DNA of 64,000 bases. Origin: Marinobacterium_D sp050908845. Lineage in GTDB: Bacteria; Pseudomonadota; Gammaproteobacteria; Pseudomonadales; Balneatricaceae. A model generated the notes under the pieces. It made no database searches and had not been told where the DNA came from. It was given only the letters and a program-made list of their open reading frames with translations. Location of the stretch: NCBI RefSeq assembly GCF_050908845.1, contig NZ_CP194171.1, positions 3,410,001 through 3,474,000 of the forward strand. Reading direction: 5' to 3'. Made by a program: the position numbers and the translations under genes. Shown here piece by piece: positions 8,153 to 16,649 of this stretch. The first letter of the stretch is position 1. Each line of letters starts with the position of its first letter.

Positions 8153-9388
8153 TTAGGCTTTGCCTTCACTGCTGGACCAGCTGGCCATCAGTTCGTTGGA
8201 GGGCAGGCTTTCGTCGAGCAGTTTGGTGGCGGTTTCCCGTCCGGCAACCGGCAGCCCTTCCGGATTCAGCACACCGAGCTGAACCAGAACGGACGCCTGA
8301 TCCCAGTAGATGTGCTCGTGATACAGCTTGTCGCCGCGGAACTTGACCACCGCCAGCAGCGGGATCTCCACGTAGCGACCGGTGGGGGCGATGCCGGGCA
8401 CCAGCCAGTCGATTTCTTGATCGTGGGTAAAGCAGAACAGCAGTTCATCAACGATCTGGGTATCACCGATGGTGCGGGAGATTGGCACCAGCTTGGTGTC
8501 GGCCGGATTGGAATCTACGAAGTGATGCTTGTAGAAGCGGTAGAGCTCCTTGTAGCCAACACCACCGGTCAGTGTCGGAATGTGATTCACGTAGGGTTCT
8601 GCCACCATGGTTGCCATGGTGTCGTCCACGTTACGGGTGGCGAATTCATACTCGCAATGCTTGTCCCATAGATAGGACAGGTCGTAGTTCGGGCCGATAG
8701 TCCGGCGCAGTGCGGTAACCGAGCGCTGATGCGCCATCAACGCAGAGGGTTTGTGGTAGTGCTCGGAGCAGGAACGGGCGAAAGCGTGGTCCGCTTCCGG
8801 GTAGAGATACAGCTCCATGTTGTCGCGGGACTGCAGCGCGGCGAACAGCTGGTCACGCGCTTCAGCCGGGCAGTATTCATCCAGCTCGGCAAAGTGCAGC
8901 ACCAGCTTGCCCTTGATGTTGTCTGCCTCGTCCAGATGGTTTTCCATCCCCATGCCGTAGTAGCCGATGGCGGTATCCACATCACAGCGGCAGGCGGTCA
9001 GGTAAGCCAGTCGACCACCGAGGCAGAAACCGAGCACACCGACACCAGCGGTAAACTCTTCCAGCCCTTTCAGCGCATCGATGGTAGCGGCGATATCTTC
9101 GATACCCTTGTCCTGATCGAAGCCCTGATAGAACTCGAACGCCTTTTTCCAGGATTCCACGTCATAGGCCAGTTCGACCCCGGCTTCCTGACGCCAGAAG
9201 AGGTCAGGCACCACAACCAGGTAGCCCTCTTCCGCATAGTAGTCAGCGACCTGGCGCATGTTTTCATTGACGCCAAAGATCTCCTGCAACAGGACCAGAC
9301 CCGGCCCCTTGCCAGATGCCGGTACAGATACATAGGCGCTGAATTCACCGCTGCCGTCTTTTGCCGAAATATTTATCGATCTTTTCAT
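8153..9388 (-). CDS. iifA: DLH-SnoaL fusion protein (IifA-like, forms anthranilate)
   Basis: The 411-residue protein has two parts. Residues 1-230 are a dienelactone-hydrolase domain with Cys122 (GFCLGG), Asp170 (AELD) and His201 (DHAF). Residues about 240-395 are a SnoaL/NTF2-like domain (for example HIPTLTGGVGYKELYRFYKHHF). It is first in a leftward operon with the SDR, StyA-like and flavin reductase genes. In Acinetobacter, IifA performs the last step, 3-hydroxyindolin-2-one to anthranilate, without a cofactor and in a way comparable to cofactor-free oxygenases. Retention of the complete DLH triad raises the question of whether ring opening is hydrolytic or oxidative here. The function is inferred from architecture and gene order. 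Confidence 0.8.
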   Translation of the reverse strand: MKRSINISAKDGSGEFSAYVSVPASGKGPGLVLLQEIFGVNENMRQVADYYAEEGYLVVVPDLFWRQEAGVELAYDVESWKKAFEFYQGFDQDKGIEDIAATIDALKGLEEFTAGVGVLGFCLGGRLAYLTACRCDVDTAIGYYGMGMENHLDEADNIKGKLVLHFAELDEYCPAEARDQLFAALQSRDNMELYLYPEADHAFARSCSEHYHKPSALMAHQRSVTALRRTIGPNYDLSYLWDKHCEYEFATRNVDDTMATMVAEPYVNHIPTLTGGVGYKELYRFYKHHFVDSNPADTKLVPISRTIGDTQIVDELLFCFTHDQEIDWLVPGIAPTGRYVEIPLLAVVKFRGDKLYHEHIYWDQASVLVQLGVLNPEGLPVAGRETATKLLDESLPSNELMASWSSSEGKA

Positions 9389-9460
9389 CAGGTGCCTCTG
9401 CTTTGAATGTTGAATGACGATGAATTCATACTAAGCAAAAGCCTTTACCCCTTACGCGCC

Positions 9461-9503
9461 GAATATGGCAGCGACTATCCACTTAGTGCGGAAAACACAT
9501 ACC
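9461..9503 (-). promoter_or_regulatory. Candidate AraC-type operator upstream of iifA
   Basis: Read leftward, the site contains CGCA-N6-GGATA, one mismatch from the XylS/BenR-type consensus TGCA-N6-GGNTA, within AGTGGATAGTCGCTGCC. A weaker copy (GGTATGTG) lies 23 bp further from the gene. The main copy is about 73-95 bp before the iifA ATG, the same distance as a matching site before antA. The cognate regulator is probably the divergent gene at 9605. Confidence 0.55.
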
Positions 9504-9604
9504 GGTTAATCAAATAAGGGTATAAACTTGGAACTAACAGTTGGGACAATTAAAAAACGGCCACACAATAAATTTAAATAAATGGACATCCTGCTATTGA
9601 GACG

Positions 9605-10621
9605 ATGCAAATGTCAGGTAAAAGTTCGCCATCAGAAATATTGATCGGTGCCTTACTGGATCAGCCCGATTTAAAAGTGCTGGATTCCGACGACGCTGAA
9701 GAGGTTAAAAACCAGGTTGGCCTTTCATTCAAGCCGCATGAGCTTGAATGGCTGCGGGCTGCAGGTGCGCAGCACTCACGCCTGCATCAGTTTTCACTGG
9801 CCGCACTCTCCGTACACCGTCTCAGATATGGCGGCGAAGTACGGGTGGACCCGGACCGGCTGGAGGAGTTTTTTCTGGTACAGATGCCGATTACGGGCGG
9901 TGCCGAGATCATCTGCGACAATGACAGCATCCTGACCGGCAGCGGAAAAGGTGTGATCATCAGCCCCACACAGCAGCTCAGAATGCATTACTACGATGAC
10001 TGCGACCAGCTGATGTTACGCATCGACCGGGTGAAGCTGGAGCAGCTCTGTAGCCGCCACCTGGGCCACCCGCTGAAACAGCCACTGGTGTTCAAGAGTG
10101 GCTTCAACTGGCTGGAGATACCCGCCTGGAGATATGCGCTGGAATATATCACCCGGTTGCAGAAGGAGAGCCCGGACAGCCTGCAGCAGCCGTTGATTCT
10201 GACCCAGCTGGAGGAGCTTCTGATCGCGACGCTGCTAAGCGAACAACCGCACAACTACTCGGAGCCACTGGCCGATGAACGCCCGCAGCCCGTGCCGCGC
10301 CACGTCAAACGTGTGGAGGAATATATCCAGGCTCACGCGGACCAACCACTGACCCCCTCAGACCTGGCTGATATCGCCGGAGTCAGTGTACGCAGCCTCT
10401 ACTACGGCTTTCAGGAGTTTCGCCAAACCGGGCCCATGGAATATCTGCGCAATGTGCGCCTGCAAAGGGTCAGGAAGGCCCTGATGGCTCCGACCTCAAC
10501 CCTCACAGTCACCGCGGCTGCGAGCCGTTGGGGGTTCAGCCACATGAGCCGGTTCAGCCAGGCCTACCAGCAGCTGTTCGGCGAAAAGCCCAGCGAAACG
10601 CTGCGCAAAGCGCGAAGCTGA
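9605..10621 (+). CDS. AraC/XylS family regulator divergent from the iif operon (candidate IifR)
   Basis: The 338-residue protein has an N-terminal sensor domain (FFLVQMPITGGAE at about 95) and a C-terminal AraC DNA-binding domain (LADIAGVSVRSLYYGF and AASRWGFSHMSRFSQAY, ending FGEKPSETLRK). It is divergent from iifA across a 216-bp AT-rich promoter region, so it is the natural activator of the indole genes. It closely resembles the regulator at 3254-4264. An ATG two codons downstream is an alternative start. The inducer is likely indole or a pathway intermediate (inference). Confidence 0.82.
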   Translation: MQMSGKSSPSEILIGALLDQPDLKVLDSDDAEEVKNQVGLSFKPHELEWLRAAGAQHSRLHQFSLAALSVHRLRYGGEVRVDPDRLEEFFLVQMPITGGAEIICDNDSILTGSGKGVIISPTQQLRMHYYDDCDQLMLRIDRVKLEQLCSRHLGHPLKQPLVFKSGFNWLEIPAWRYALEYITRLQKESPDSLQQPLILTQLEELLIATLLSEQPHNYSEPLADERPQPVPRHVKRVEEYIQAHADQPLTPSDLADIAGVSVRSLYYGFQEFRQTGPMEYLRNVRLQRVRKALMAPTSTLTVTAAASRWGFSHMSRFSQAYQQLFGEKPSETLRKARS

Positions 10622-10667
10622 ATTCAAGAGCTGAACAGCCCCGCTTTGCACCTGAAGCATCACCTGA

Positions 10668-11927
10668 TCAGATCAGCGCCAGCACCAGTTCAGGTACCCC
10701 TGCCAGCAGCAGCAGCGTGACCAGCGTAGCGAGCAGGAAAGGCAGCAGCGAGCGGAATATCTTCATCGGCGGGATCCCGGTCATCGACGAGCCGATAAAC
10801 AGCCCGGCACCGACAGGCGGAGTCAACAACCCCATCACCAGCGTCAGGCAGACGACCACACCAAACTGATAAGGCGAGATACCAAACTGGTCCTGGGCGA
10901 TGGGCAGAAGAATCGGCACCACCAGAATCAAAGCCGCTATGCCGTCGATCACCATGCCGACCAGAATCAGCACCCCGATCACCATCAGCATGAAGACAAA
11001 GGGATCGGAGGTCTGCTCGGCAATCCATGCAGCCGCTGCCTGCGGAATCTGCTCATAGACCACCACCCAGCCAAACACCCCGGCGGCGGAGATAAGCATG
11101 ATAACCATACCCGCGTTAAGCGCCGTTCGCCGCAGGATCTCTGGCAGATGCGAGAACTTAAGGTCCTTATAGATATACTTTCCGATCAGCAGCGCCGCCA
11201 GAGATGCCAGTGCAGCAGACTCGGTAGGTGTCGCAAGGCCAGTCAGAATACCGCCAATAATGACGATGGGAATCGAGGCCGCAGGCAGCCCCATCACCAG
11301 GAATTTCCGGCGCTGTTCGCGATCCGGCCATTCCCCTTTCGGGTACTGCTGAACCAGCCCCACCACGGCGATCACGATAAAGAACAGCAGTGACATCAGA
11401 AGGCCCGGCAGGATACCGGCGATAAACATTTCGGCGATGGGAATCTGCGCCAGCACGCCAAAGAGCACAAACAGCATGGAGGGCGGAATGATGGGAGAGA
11501 GCAGTCCGCCGGCGGCCGTAATCGCCGCAGCATAGGACCCAGAATAACCCTCCTTCTCCATCGCCGGCACCATGGCACGGGACATGATCGCAATCTGCGA
11601 AGCCGCCGATCCCATGATCGCTGCCATCATCATATTGGCCACCAGGTTGATGTAGGCCAGGCCACCGCGGAAGCCACCCACGAGGATACGCGCAAGATTG
11701 ATCAGGCGACTCGTCAGACCTCCCTCATTCATCAACTCCCCGGCCAGCATGAACAATGGAATAGCCAAAAGCCCATAACTTTCAATGGCACCAAACAGCT
11801 GCTGAGGGTAAGAGTCAAAAAGTACTGAATTACCGGATGTCGCTATATACCACAGCGCTGTCAGTGCCAGAACGAGGGCAATTGGCACACTGACAAACAG
11901 AAGAATTAAAAATACGGCAAATGTCAT
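10668..11927 (-). CDS. dctM: TRAP transporter large permease (DctM family)
   Basis: This 419-residue, very hydrophobic protein has about 12-13 membrane segments and the DctM hallmarks GLLAIPLFMLAGELMNEGG and LLSPIIPPSMLFVLFG near the first half, with GLLTPPVGAGLF near the end. TRAP large permeases carry the substrate across the inner membrane using the sodium gradient. Its start overlaps the small-permease stop by 4 bases (ATGA), which indicates translational coupling. It converges on the AraC gene at 9605. The substrate is not evident from sequence; its place between the indole and anthranilate genes suggests an aromatic or indole-derived acid. Confidence 0.88.
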   Translation of the reverse strand: MTFAVFLILLFVSVPIALVLALTALWYIATSGNSVLFDSYPQQLFGAIESYGLLAIPLFMLAGELMNEGGLTSRLINLARILVGGFRGGLAYINLVANMMMAAIMGSAASQIAIMSRAMVPAMEKEGYSGSYAAAITAAGGLLSPIIPPSMLFVLFGVLAQIPIAEMFIAGILPGLLMSLLFFIVIAVVGLVQQYPKGEWPDREQRRKFLVMGLPAASIPIVIIGGILTGLATPTESAALASLAALLIGKYIYKDLKFSHLPEILRRTALNAGMVIMLISAAGVFGWVVVYEQIPQAAAAWIAEQTSDPFVFMLMVIGVLILVGMVIDGIAALILVVPILLPIAQDQFGISPYQFGVVVCLTLVMGLLTPPVGAGLFIGSSMTGIPPMKIFRSLLPFLLATLVTLLLLAGVPELVLALI

Positions 11928-12472
11928 TCTACAGCCTCCTTGGCAAACACCGCCTTTTTAAGACTGCCCAACATATTATTTAGCGTGTGCAAGGTCAGCG
12001 AAATAGAAAAAATAGGCAAAATCAGCCAGGGCCATATTTTTTTGACACCGATGGTGTTGGTCTTTTCCGAATATACAAAGTTAAAGGTATCCCCCTGAAA
12101 CTTTTTGATGTCAAAACCAAAACCTGCAAATGTCATTGGATCAAGCCAGCGCCAGCAAAGCACCAGTACTGCTACCGCAAAGGTGAGAATCATCAGGTCG
12201 GAGAGCACCTGCACCCAGGCCTGGGTACGCTGCCCCAGAAGTTCAACCAGCAACGTAACGGCCACGACCTGGCGTCGCTTGAGAGCAACGGATGTGGCCA
12301 GAAAAGTGGTCCAGATCATGGCGTAGATCGCCAACTCATCCACCCAGTAAATCGCCATGCCCAATGAACGGCTGGCGATATTCAACAGAATCAGCAGGGT
12401 AACGGCAGCGGCCATGATCGCGGCCAGCCCCATCTCAATACGGACCAGCCGGTCTGAAATGAATCCTAACAT
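11924..12472 (-). CDS. dctQ: TRAP transporter small permease (DctQ family)
   Basis: The 182-residue protein has four membrane segments and the DctQ signature in WVDELAIYAMIWTTFLATS, followed by VALKRRQ at the end of helix 3. It forms the membrane complex with DctM. It lies between dctP, with a 52-bp spacer carrying a stable hairpin, and dctM, with which it overlaps by 4 bases. Confidence 0.85.
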   Translation of the reverse strand: MLGFISDRLVRIEMGLAAIMAAAVTLLILLNIASRSLGMAIYWVDELAIYAMIWTTFLATSVALKRRQVVAVTLLVELLGQRTQAWVQVLSDLMILTFAVAVLVLCWRWLDPMTFAGFGFDIKKFQGDTFNFVYSEKTNTIGVKKIWPWLILPIFSISLTLHTLNNMLGSLKKAVFAKEAVE

Positions 12473-12484
12473 CGGACTTCCTTG

Positions 12485-12507
12485 CCCGCAGGCCTGAAGC
12501 CTGCGGG
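12485..12507 (-). terminator. Intergenic hairpin between dctP and dctQ
   Basis: CCCGCAGGC-CTGAA-GCCTGCGGG is a perfect 9-bp stem with a 5-base loop, with no T tract. In binding-protein transporter operons such hairpins often stabilise the upstream mRNA or cause partial termination, so that more binding protein than permease is made. That is the likely role here. Confidence 0.6.
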
Positions 12508-12524
12508 GGTTCTGACTCTAAGGA

Positions 12525-13511
12525 TCAGCTACCTTTGATCTCGGCAGCCGCTTTTCTCAAGTTAGGCAGGGATGCTGCCTTTTCGGACCAGATCGTCTCC
12601 CACTCGGCAATCGCCTCTGCGAAATCCTCCTTGGTGGCTTCATGGATAGTGATATCCAGGCCGCGCAGCTCCTTCTCCTGCTCCTTCTCAAGTGCCTGGA
12701 AGTGATCGATCACGGCATCGAGCTGAGCACGCATACTGGTTTGCAGCAGCTCACGATCTTCCGCGCTCAGATCTTTCCAGACCCGGCCAGATACCACGCC
12801 CACCATCGGGAACATCATGTGGTTGGAGATCAGCATCTTGTCGGAGCGTTCATAGAACTTGAAGATAAGGATGGAATCGAAGTCCATATCGATGGCGTCG
12901 ATCTGGCCATTGGCCAACGCATCATAGACCGCCGGAAGCGGCATCGGCGTCGGAGCGGCACCGGTCGCCATGTAGAAATCACGAATCGGCTCGAAAGGTG
13001 TGATACGCAGCTTTTTGCCTTCCAGGTCTGCAGGACTTTCCAGCGTATCCCGGCTCATCACCTGACGCAGGCCCGCCATGCCGTAACCCACACCGACCAG
13101 ACCCGCTTCCGCAGGCAGTTGGCTCAGCAGATCGGTCGCGGCTTCAGACTTCAGCAGAGCAGCCGCCTGATCGATATTGTCGACCAGGTAAGGCGCATAA
13201 AGCGCACCAAAATCAGGCACACGGTTGGAGATCTCAGCCACGGTCAGAAAAGCCATATCCAGCGCGCCGGTCTGCAACTGCTGCACCATCTGCGCTTCGT
13301 TACCCAGCTGCTGGGAAGGGAAAACAGCGATGCTGTGCGCGCCACCCGACTTTTCCTTCACTTCCTCGGCAAAGGCTTCTGCAGCCTGAGTCCAACGGTG
13401 CGGCGGCGGGGTGATCAGTCCAAGGCGGAAATCACGGGCCTGTGCCGGCACCGTCATCATCAGGGCCAAGCCGCCCGCCATCACGGAAGTCATTAAACCT
13501 TTCATCGACAT
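12525..13511 (-). CDS. dctP: TRAP transporter substrate-binding protein (DctP family)
   Basis: The product of about 328 residues starts with a Sec signal peptide (MTSVMAGGLALMMTVPAQA) and continues RDFRLGLITPPPHRWTQAAE, typical of DctP periplasmic receptors. The conserved selectivity region contains KLRITPFEPIRDFYMATGA, with the Arg that salt-bridges carboxylate ligands, so the ligand is probably an organic acid. I chose the ATG at 13511, since GGAG lies 6 bases upstream; alternatives are 13523 and 13505. It is first in dctPQM and lies about 210 bases downstream of antC on the same strand. Confidence 0.85.
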   Translation of the reverse strand: MSMKGLMTSVMAGGLALMMTVPAQARDFRLGLITPPPHRWTQAAEAFAEEVKEKSGGAHSIAVFPSQQLGNEAQMVQQLQTGALDMAFLTVAEISNRVPDFGALYAPYLVDNIDQAAALLKSEAATDLLSQLPAEAGLVGVGYGMAGLRQVMSRDTLESPADLEGKKLRITPFEPIRDFYMATGAAPTPMPLPAVYDALANGQIDAIDMDFDSILIFKFYERSDKMLISNHMMFPMVGVVSGRVWKDLSAEDRELLQTSMRAQLDAVIDHFQALEKEQEKELRGLDITIHEATKEDFAEAIAEWETIWSEKAASLPNLRKAAAEIKGS

Positions 13512-13602
13512 CTCTAACTCCATTTTTCTCGCTGTAATTATCTTCGGGTCATCCGATAAATATGTTTTCAGGCGATCAGGACGCTCCAGCCATTACCGGC
13601 CA

Positions 13603-13640
13603 ACCATAGAAGCGACCCATCCTTAAATAGCCACTACCGC
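13603..13640 (-). promoter_or_regulatory. Candidate AraC-type operator upstream of dctP
   Basis: Read leftward, GGATGGGTCGCTTCTATGG resembles the iifA site (GGATAGTCGCTGCCATA), with one base inserted. A second copy-like element, GGTAGTGGCTA, lies about 17 bp upstream. It is about 92-130 bp before the dctP start. This match is weaker than those at iifA and antA. Confidence 0.35.
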
Positions 13641-13722
13641 AAATCATCGTTGCACAGTACACACCGCGCAAAAACCACGCCACTTTTGTTTTTGATTATT
13701 TCCCGTGCTGGCTCTTTCAGTA

Positions 13723-14742
13723 TTAACTGGCGGAGAACTTCTCGAAGTAGATACGGCTGTTTTCCATGTTGCGCTGGTCCAGCCATGACTTGACCGCCTC
13801 AACCATCGGCGGAGGCCCGCACAGATAAGCGTCGACCTCGCCGCCATTAAAGTGGGACTCGTCAAACAGGTCGGTCACCACTCCGGTTTCGCCCTGCCAA
13901 CTTTCGTCGCCATTCATGACGATGGTATGGAATGAAAAATCCGCGATGCTCTGCTCATAGCTTTTCAGTCGCTCCAGCTCACACAGATCTTCGGGCCGGG
14001 TGACACCGTAGAACAGCCTCACCGGCTGCTGTGCTTTCTCCGGGTTGGACGCCATCTGGTCGAGCATGCCCAGGAACGCCGCCAGCCCGGTGCCGCCGGC
14101 CACGAAGATCAGCGGCCGCTTGACCTGCTGGAGATAGAAAGCCCCCAGCGGCGCTTTCAGGCTTATGCGGTCGCCGGGCTTGGCACGATCACGCAGGTAG
14201 TTGCTCATCACGCCATCGGGCAGCAGCCGAATCAGCAGCTGCAGCTGGTTGTCAGCGTTGGGCTCGCAGGCGAAGGAGTAGGATCGCCACTCTTCAGTGT
14301 CGGGTACCTGCACATGAGCGTATTGGCCAGGAAGGAAATCGAGCTGCCCATCGCGAGCACTGGCATCCAGATGCAGGGTGGCCGTGGAATCGGATAGCAC
14401 TTCAACCCGCGAGACCCTTGTCTCCACAACTTCCGGCCCGGCACTGGTGCAGATAGACGAATCAAAATCGAAGCTTACCGCGCAGTCGCTCTTGACCCGC
14501 ATCTGACAGGTGAGAACTGCACCTTTGCTCAGGTCTCCCTCACTCAGCGCATCCTCATCCACATATTCAAGATCATACTCACCTGACTGGCAGGTCCCTT
14601 TGCAGGACGCACACACCCCCTCGCGACAATCCACCGGCAGCGTCAGCCCATGGCGTAACGCGGCATCCATTAACACTTCATTGCTGTTGATGCCGATGAA
14701 GTGGGTGCGGCCATCGTTAAAACTCAGTGCAACCTTATGCAT
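13723..14742 (-). CDS. antC: Anthranilate 1,2-dioxygenase reductase component
   Basis: The 339-residue protein is a BenC/AntC-type electron-transfer chain. The N-terminal plant-type [2Fe-2S] ferredoxin has Cys39, 44, 47 and 79 (CREGVCASC spacing); an FAD domain follows (RSYSFACEP about 183, RxYS type), then an NAD domain (FVAGGTGLAAFLGML). It passes electrons from NADH to the AntAB oxygenase. It begins 23 bases after antB, with GGGAGG as ribosome site. By itself it cannot be told from BenC; the anthranilate assignment comes from AntA. Confidence 0.88.
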   Translation of the reverse strand: MHKVALSFNDGRTHFIGINSNEVLMDAALRHGLTLPVDCREGVCASCKGTCQSGEYDLEYVDEDALSEGDLSKGAVLTCQMRVKSDCAVSFDFDSSICTSAGPEVVETRVSRVEVLSDSTATLHLDASARDGQLDFLPGQYAHVQVPDTEEWRSYSFACEPNADNQLQLLIRLLPDGVMSNYLRDRAKPGDRISLKAPLGAFYLQQVKRPLIFVAGGTGLAAFLGMLDQMASNPEKAQQPVRLFYGVTRPEDLCELERLKSYEQSIADFSFHTIVMNGDESWQGETGVVTDLFDESHFNGGEVDAYLCGPPPMVEAVKSWLDQRNMENSRIYFEKFSAS

Positions 14743-14765
14743 ATTGATTACCTCCCGGCCCGAAC

Positions 14766-15254
14766 TTAGACGTGATAGAAATCGAGCACGTGACGAATCT
14801 TGTCGTTGAGCACGATTGAACGCTTGCTCTTGATCTTCCAGCTATCCCCATCAGCGCGCAGACGGTACTCGGACCAACCAAAGAAGCATTCCGACTCACC
14901 GAAGCGAAAGAAGTGAGTCGCCCAGTTGGCCTTGACCAGCCAGGTGCCATCCTCCTCCTGCTGCGCCTGTACGTTATCGACCAGGTGCATGGTGCGCGGC
15001 ATCGGTGTGCAGGCGGCGCTCTTGCCGGTACGAATACGGAACACACGGTCTTCAAGGCCTGCCCGGGTCGGGTAGTAGATCAGCGACATCTCGCGCTTCG
15101 GGTTGGTGGTGTAAACGTGCTCCGAATCCCACTGCGGGATATGAAACTCCGCCTCCGCGTCGAAAAGATTCAGGTACTCGTCCCACTGCTGGCGATCGCA
15201 GTATTCGGCTTTGCGGAACAGGAACTGCTCAATACTCTGGATTACGTTGCTCAT
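14766..15254 (-). CDS. antB: Anthranilate 1,2-dioxygenase small (beta) subunit
   Basis: The 162-residue protein is a ring-hydroxylating dioxygenase beta subunit (SnoaL-like cone fold; FLFRKAEYCDRQQWDEYLNLF near the start). It has no cofactor and supports the alpha3beta3 hexamer. It lies 3 bases after antA with GGAGG upstream, and 23 bases before antC. It has the usual length for AntB/BenB. Confidence 0.88.
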   Translation of the reverse strand: MSNVIQSIEQFLFRKAEYCDRQQWDEYLNLFDAEAEFHIPQWDSEHVYTTNPKREMSLIYYPTRAGLEDRVFRIRTGKSAACTPMPRTMHLVDNVQAQQEEDGTWLVKANWATHFFRFGESECFFGWSEYRLRADGDSWKIKSKRSIVLNDKIRHVLDFYHV

Positions 15255-15257
15255 CGC

Positions 15258-16649
15258 TTAAACCTCCTGCGCCTTGCGTTTTTTAGCTGCCAGCCCTTCC
15301 AGCATGTAGCGCTGCCAGGTCGAATGCTGGTTCACATAAAGCCCTTCGTGGGTAAATTCGGCTCCAGTCATTACCGGCTGAATATCCAGTGCCTCGGTAT
15401 TGGCGGTTGGACCGGTGATCCAACGATCGCAACCCCGGGAGATATCGTTCCAGCGCTCGGCACGTCCCTCGAAGCCTTTCTGCGCCTCGCGAAACTCCAC
15501 CAGATCATCGGGGGTACCCAGGCCAGAAACATTGAAGAAATCTTCAAACTGACGGATACGGTTTTCGCGATCCGCATCGGACTCGCCCTTCACGCCCAGG
15601 CAGAAGCTGTGAACCTCTGTTTTGTTCCAGGCGACGGGACGGATCACACGCAGCTGGGAGCTGATCTGATCCATAAAGAAGAGGCTCGGGTAGATGTTGA
15701 GGTTGCGCAGGCGGTGCATCATCCACTCGGCACGGGTCTGGCCATACTCTTCGATAAGACGCGGCATCACCGAACCGTAGCCGGGCCGCACTTCCGGGTT
15801 TGGCATATCACTGAATAGAATGGTGTGACCGTTCTTGAACGCGAACCAGCCGTCATCGGTCTCTTTGTCGCCGGCACCCAGCTTGCTGTAATCCAGGGTC
15901 TTGTTGGCACCACCCTCTTTCTGGGCATCCTGCTGTTGACGGTGCTGCACGGTCGCCACGTAGTTGTAGTGCACAGTGCTGACGTGGTAGCCGTCGAGAC
16001 CGTTCTCGTTCTGCAGCTTCCAGTTACCATCGAAGGTGTAGCTGGAAGATCCAGGCAGCACTTCAAGCTCACCATCCGGAGACTGTGTAGCCATCATATC
16101 GAAGGCGATCCGCGCATCGCCGAGGAACTCCTCCAGGGACTGCTTGCACTCGGTGTTCAAATTGATGAAAACAAAGCCCTTGTAGCTGCTGACCAGCGCC
16201 TTGCGCAGGCCGCGGGTCGACTTGTCGAAGTCAGCCGGATATTCGTCAGGCGCCTTGACCTTCACCAGCTTGCCATCGGTCTTGTAGCACCAGGCATGGA
16301 ACGGGCAGGTAAAGGTGGACTGGTTACCCTTACAGACGCGTGTAAGCGTGGCGCCGCGGTGCTGACAGGCGTTGAGCAGAGCATTGATCTCGCCTTTGGC
16401 GTCACGGGTGATGATCATCGGCTGACGGCCAGCCTGCATGGTAAAGAAGTCGTGGGTATTGGCGATCTGACTTTCGTGACAGGCGTAGATCCAGGTGTTT
16501 TCAAAAATCAGCTCCATCTCAAGGTCGAAGAGTTCACGCTCGGTGAACATCTCTCTCGCTACCTTGTAGACCTTGTCTTCTGGACGGAAATCAAGCGCTG
16601 ACTCGATCTTCTCTCTCCAGATCTCCAGCATTTCTGTATGCGTTGTCAT
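15258..16649 (-). CDS. antA: Anthranilate 1,2-dioxygenase large (alpha) subunit
   Basis: The 463-residue Rieske oxygenase has the [2Fe-2S] ligands Cys95-His97 and Cys115-His118 (CQHRG, CPFH) and the mononuclear iron site His222/His227 with bridging Asp219 (NGLDGYHVSTVH). As I know the families, the sequence follows AntA rather than BenA, for example SALDFRPED at the start, FHAWCYK, VATVQHRQQ and ETDDGWFAFKNGH. The reaction is anthranilate plus O2 and NADH to catechol, CO2 and ammonia. GGAGG lies well placed before the ATG. It is the head of antABC and divergent from an AraC regulator, with a GGATAG repeat 72-115 bp upstream. No catechol-cleavage genes are in the window. Confidence 0.9.
   Translation of the reverse strand: MTTHTEMLEIWREKIESALDFRPEDKVYKVAREMFTERELFDLEMELIFENTWIYACHESQIANTHDFFTMQAGRQPMIITRDAKGEINALLNACQHRGATLTRVCKGNQSTFTCPFHAWCYKTDGKLVKVKAPDEYPADFDKSTRGLRKALVSSYKGFVFINLNTECKQSLEEFLGDARIAFDMMATQSPDGELEVLPGSSSYTFDGNWKLQNENGLDGYHVSTVHYNYVATVQHRQQQDAQKEGGANKTLDYSKLGAGDKETDDGWFAFKNGHTILFSDMPNPEVRPGYGSVMPRLIEEYGQTRAEWMMHRLRNLNIYPSLFFMDQISSQLRVIRPVAWNKTEVHSFCLGVKGESDADRENRIRQFEDFFNVSGLGTPDDLVEFREAQKGFEGRAERWNDISRGCDRWITGPTANTEALDIQPVMTGAEFTHEGLYVNQHSTWQRYMLEGLAAKKRKAQEV

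Noticed and set aside
13723..16649. Benzoate 1,2-dioxygenase (benABC)
   Set aside because: The large subunit follows the AntA pattern (SALDFRPED, FHAWCYK, VATVQHRQQ), no benD follows, and the indole genes produce anthranilate.
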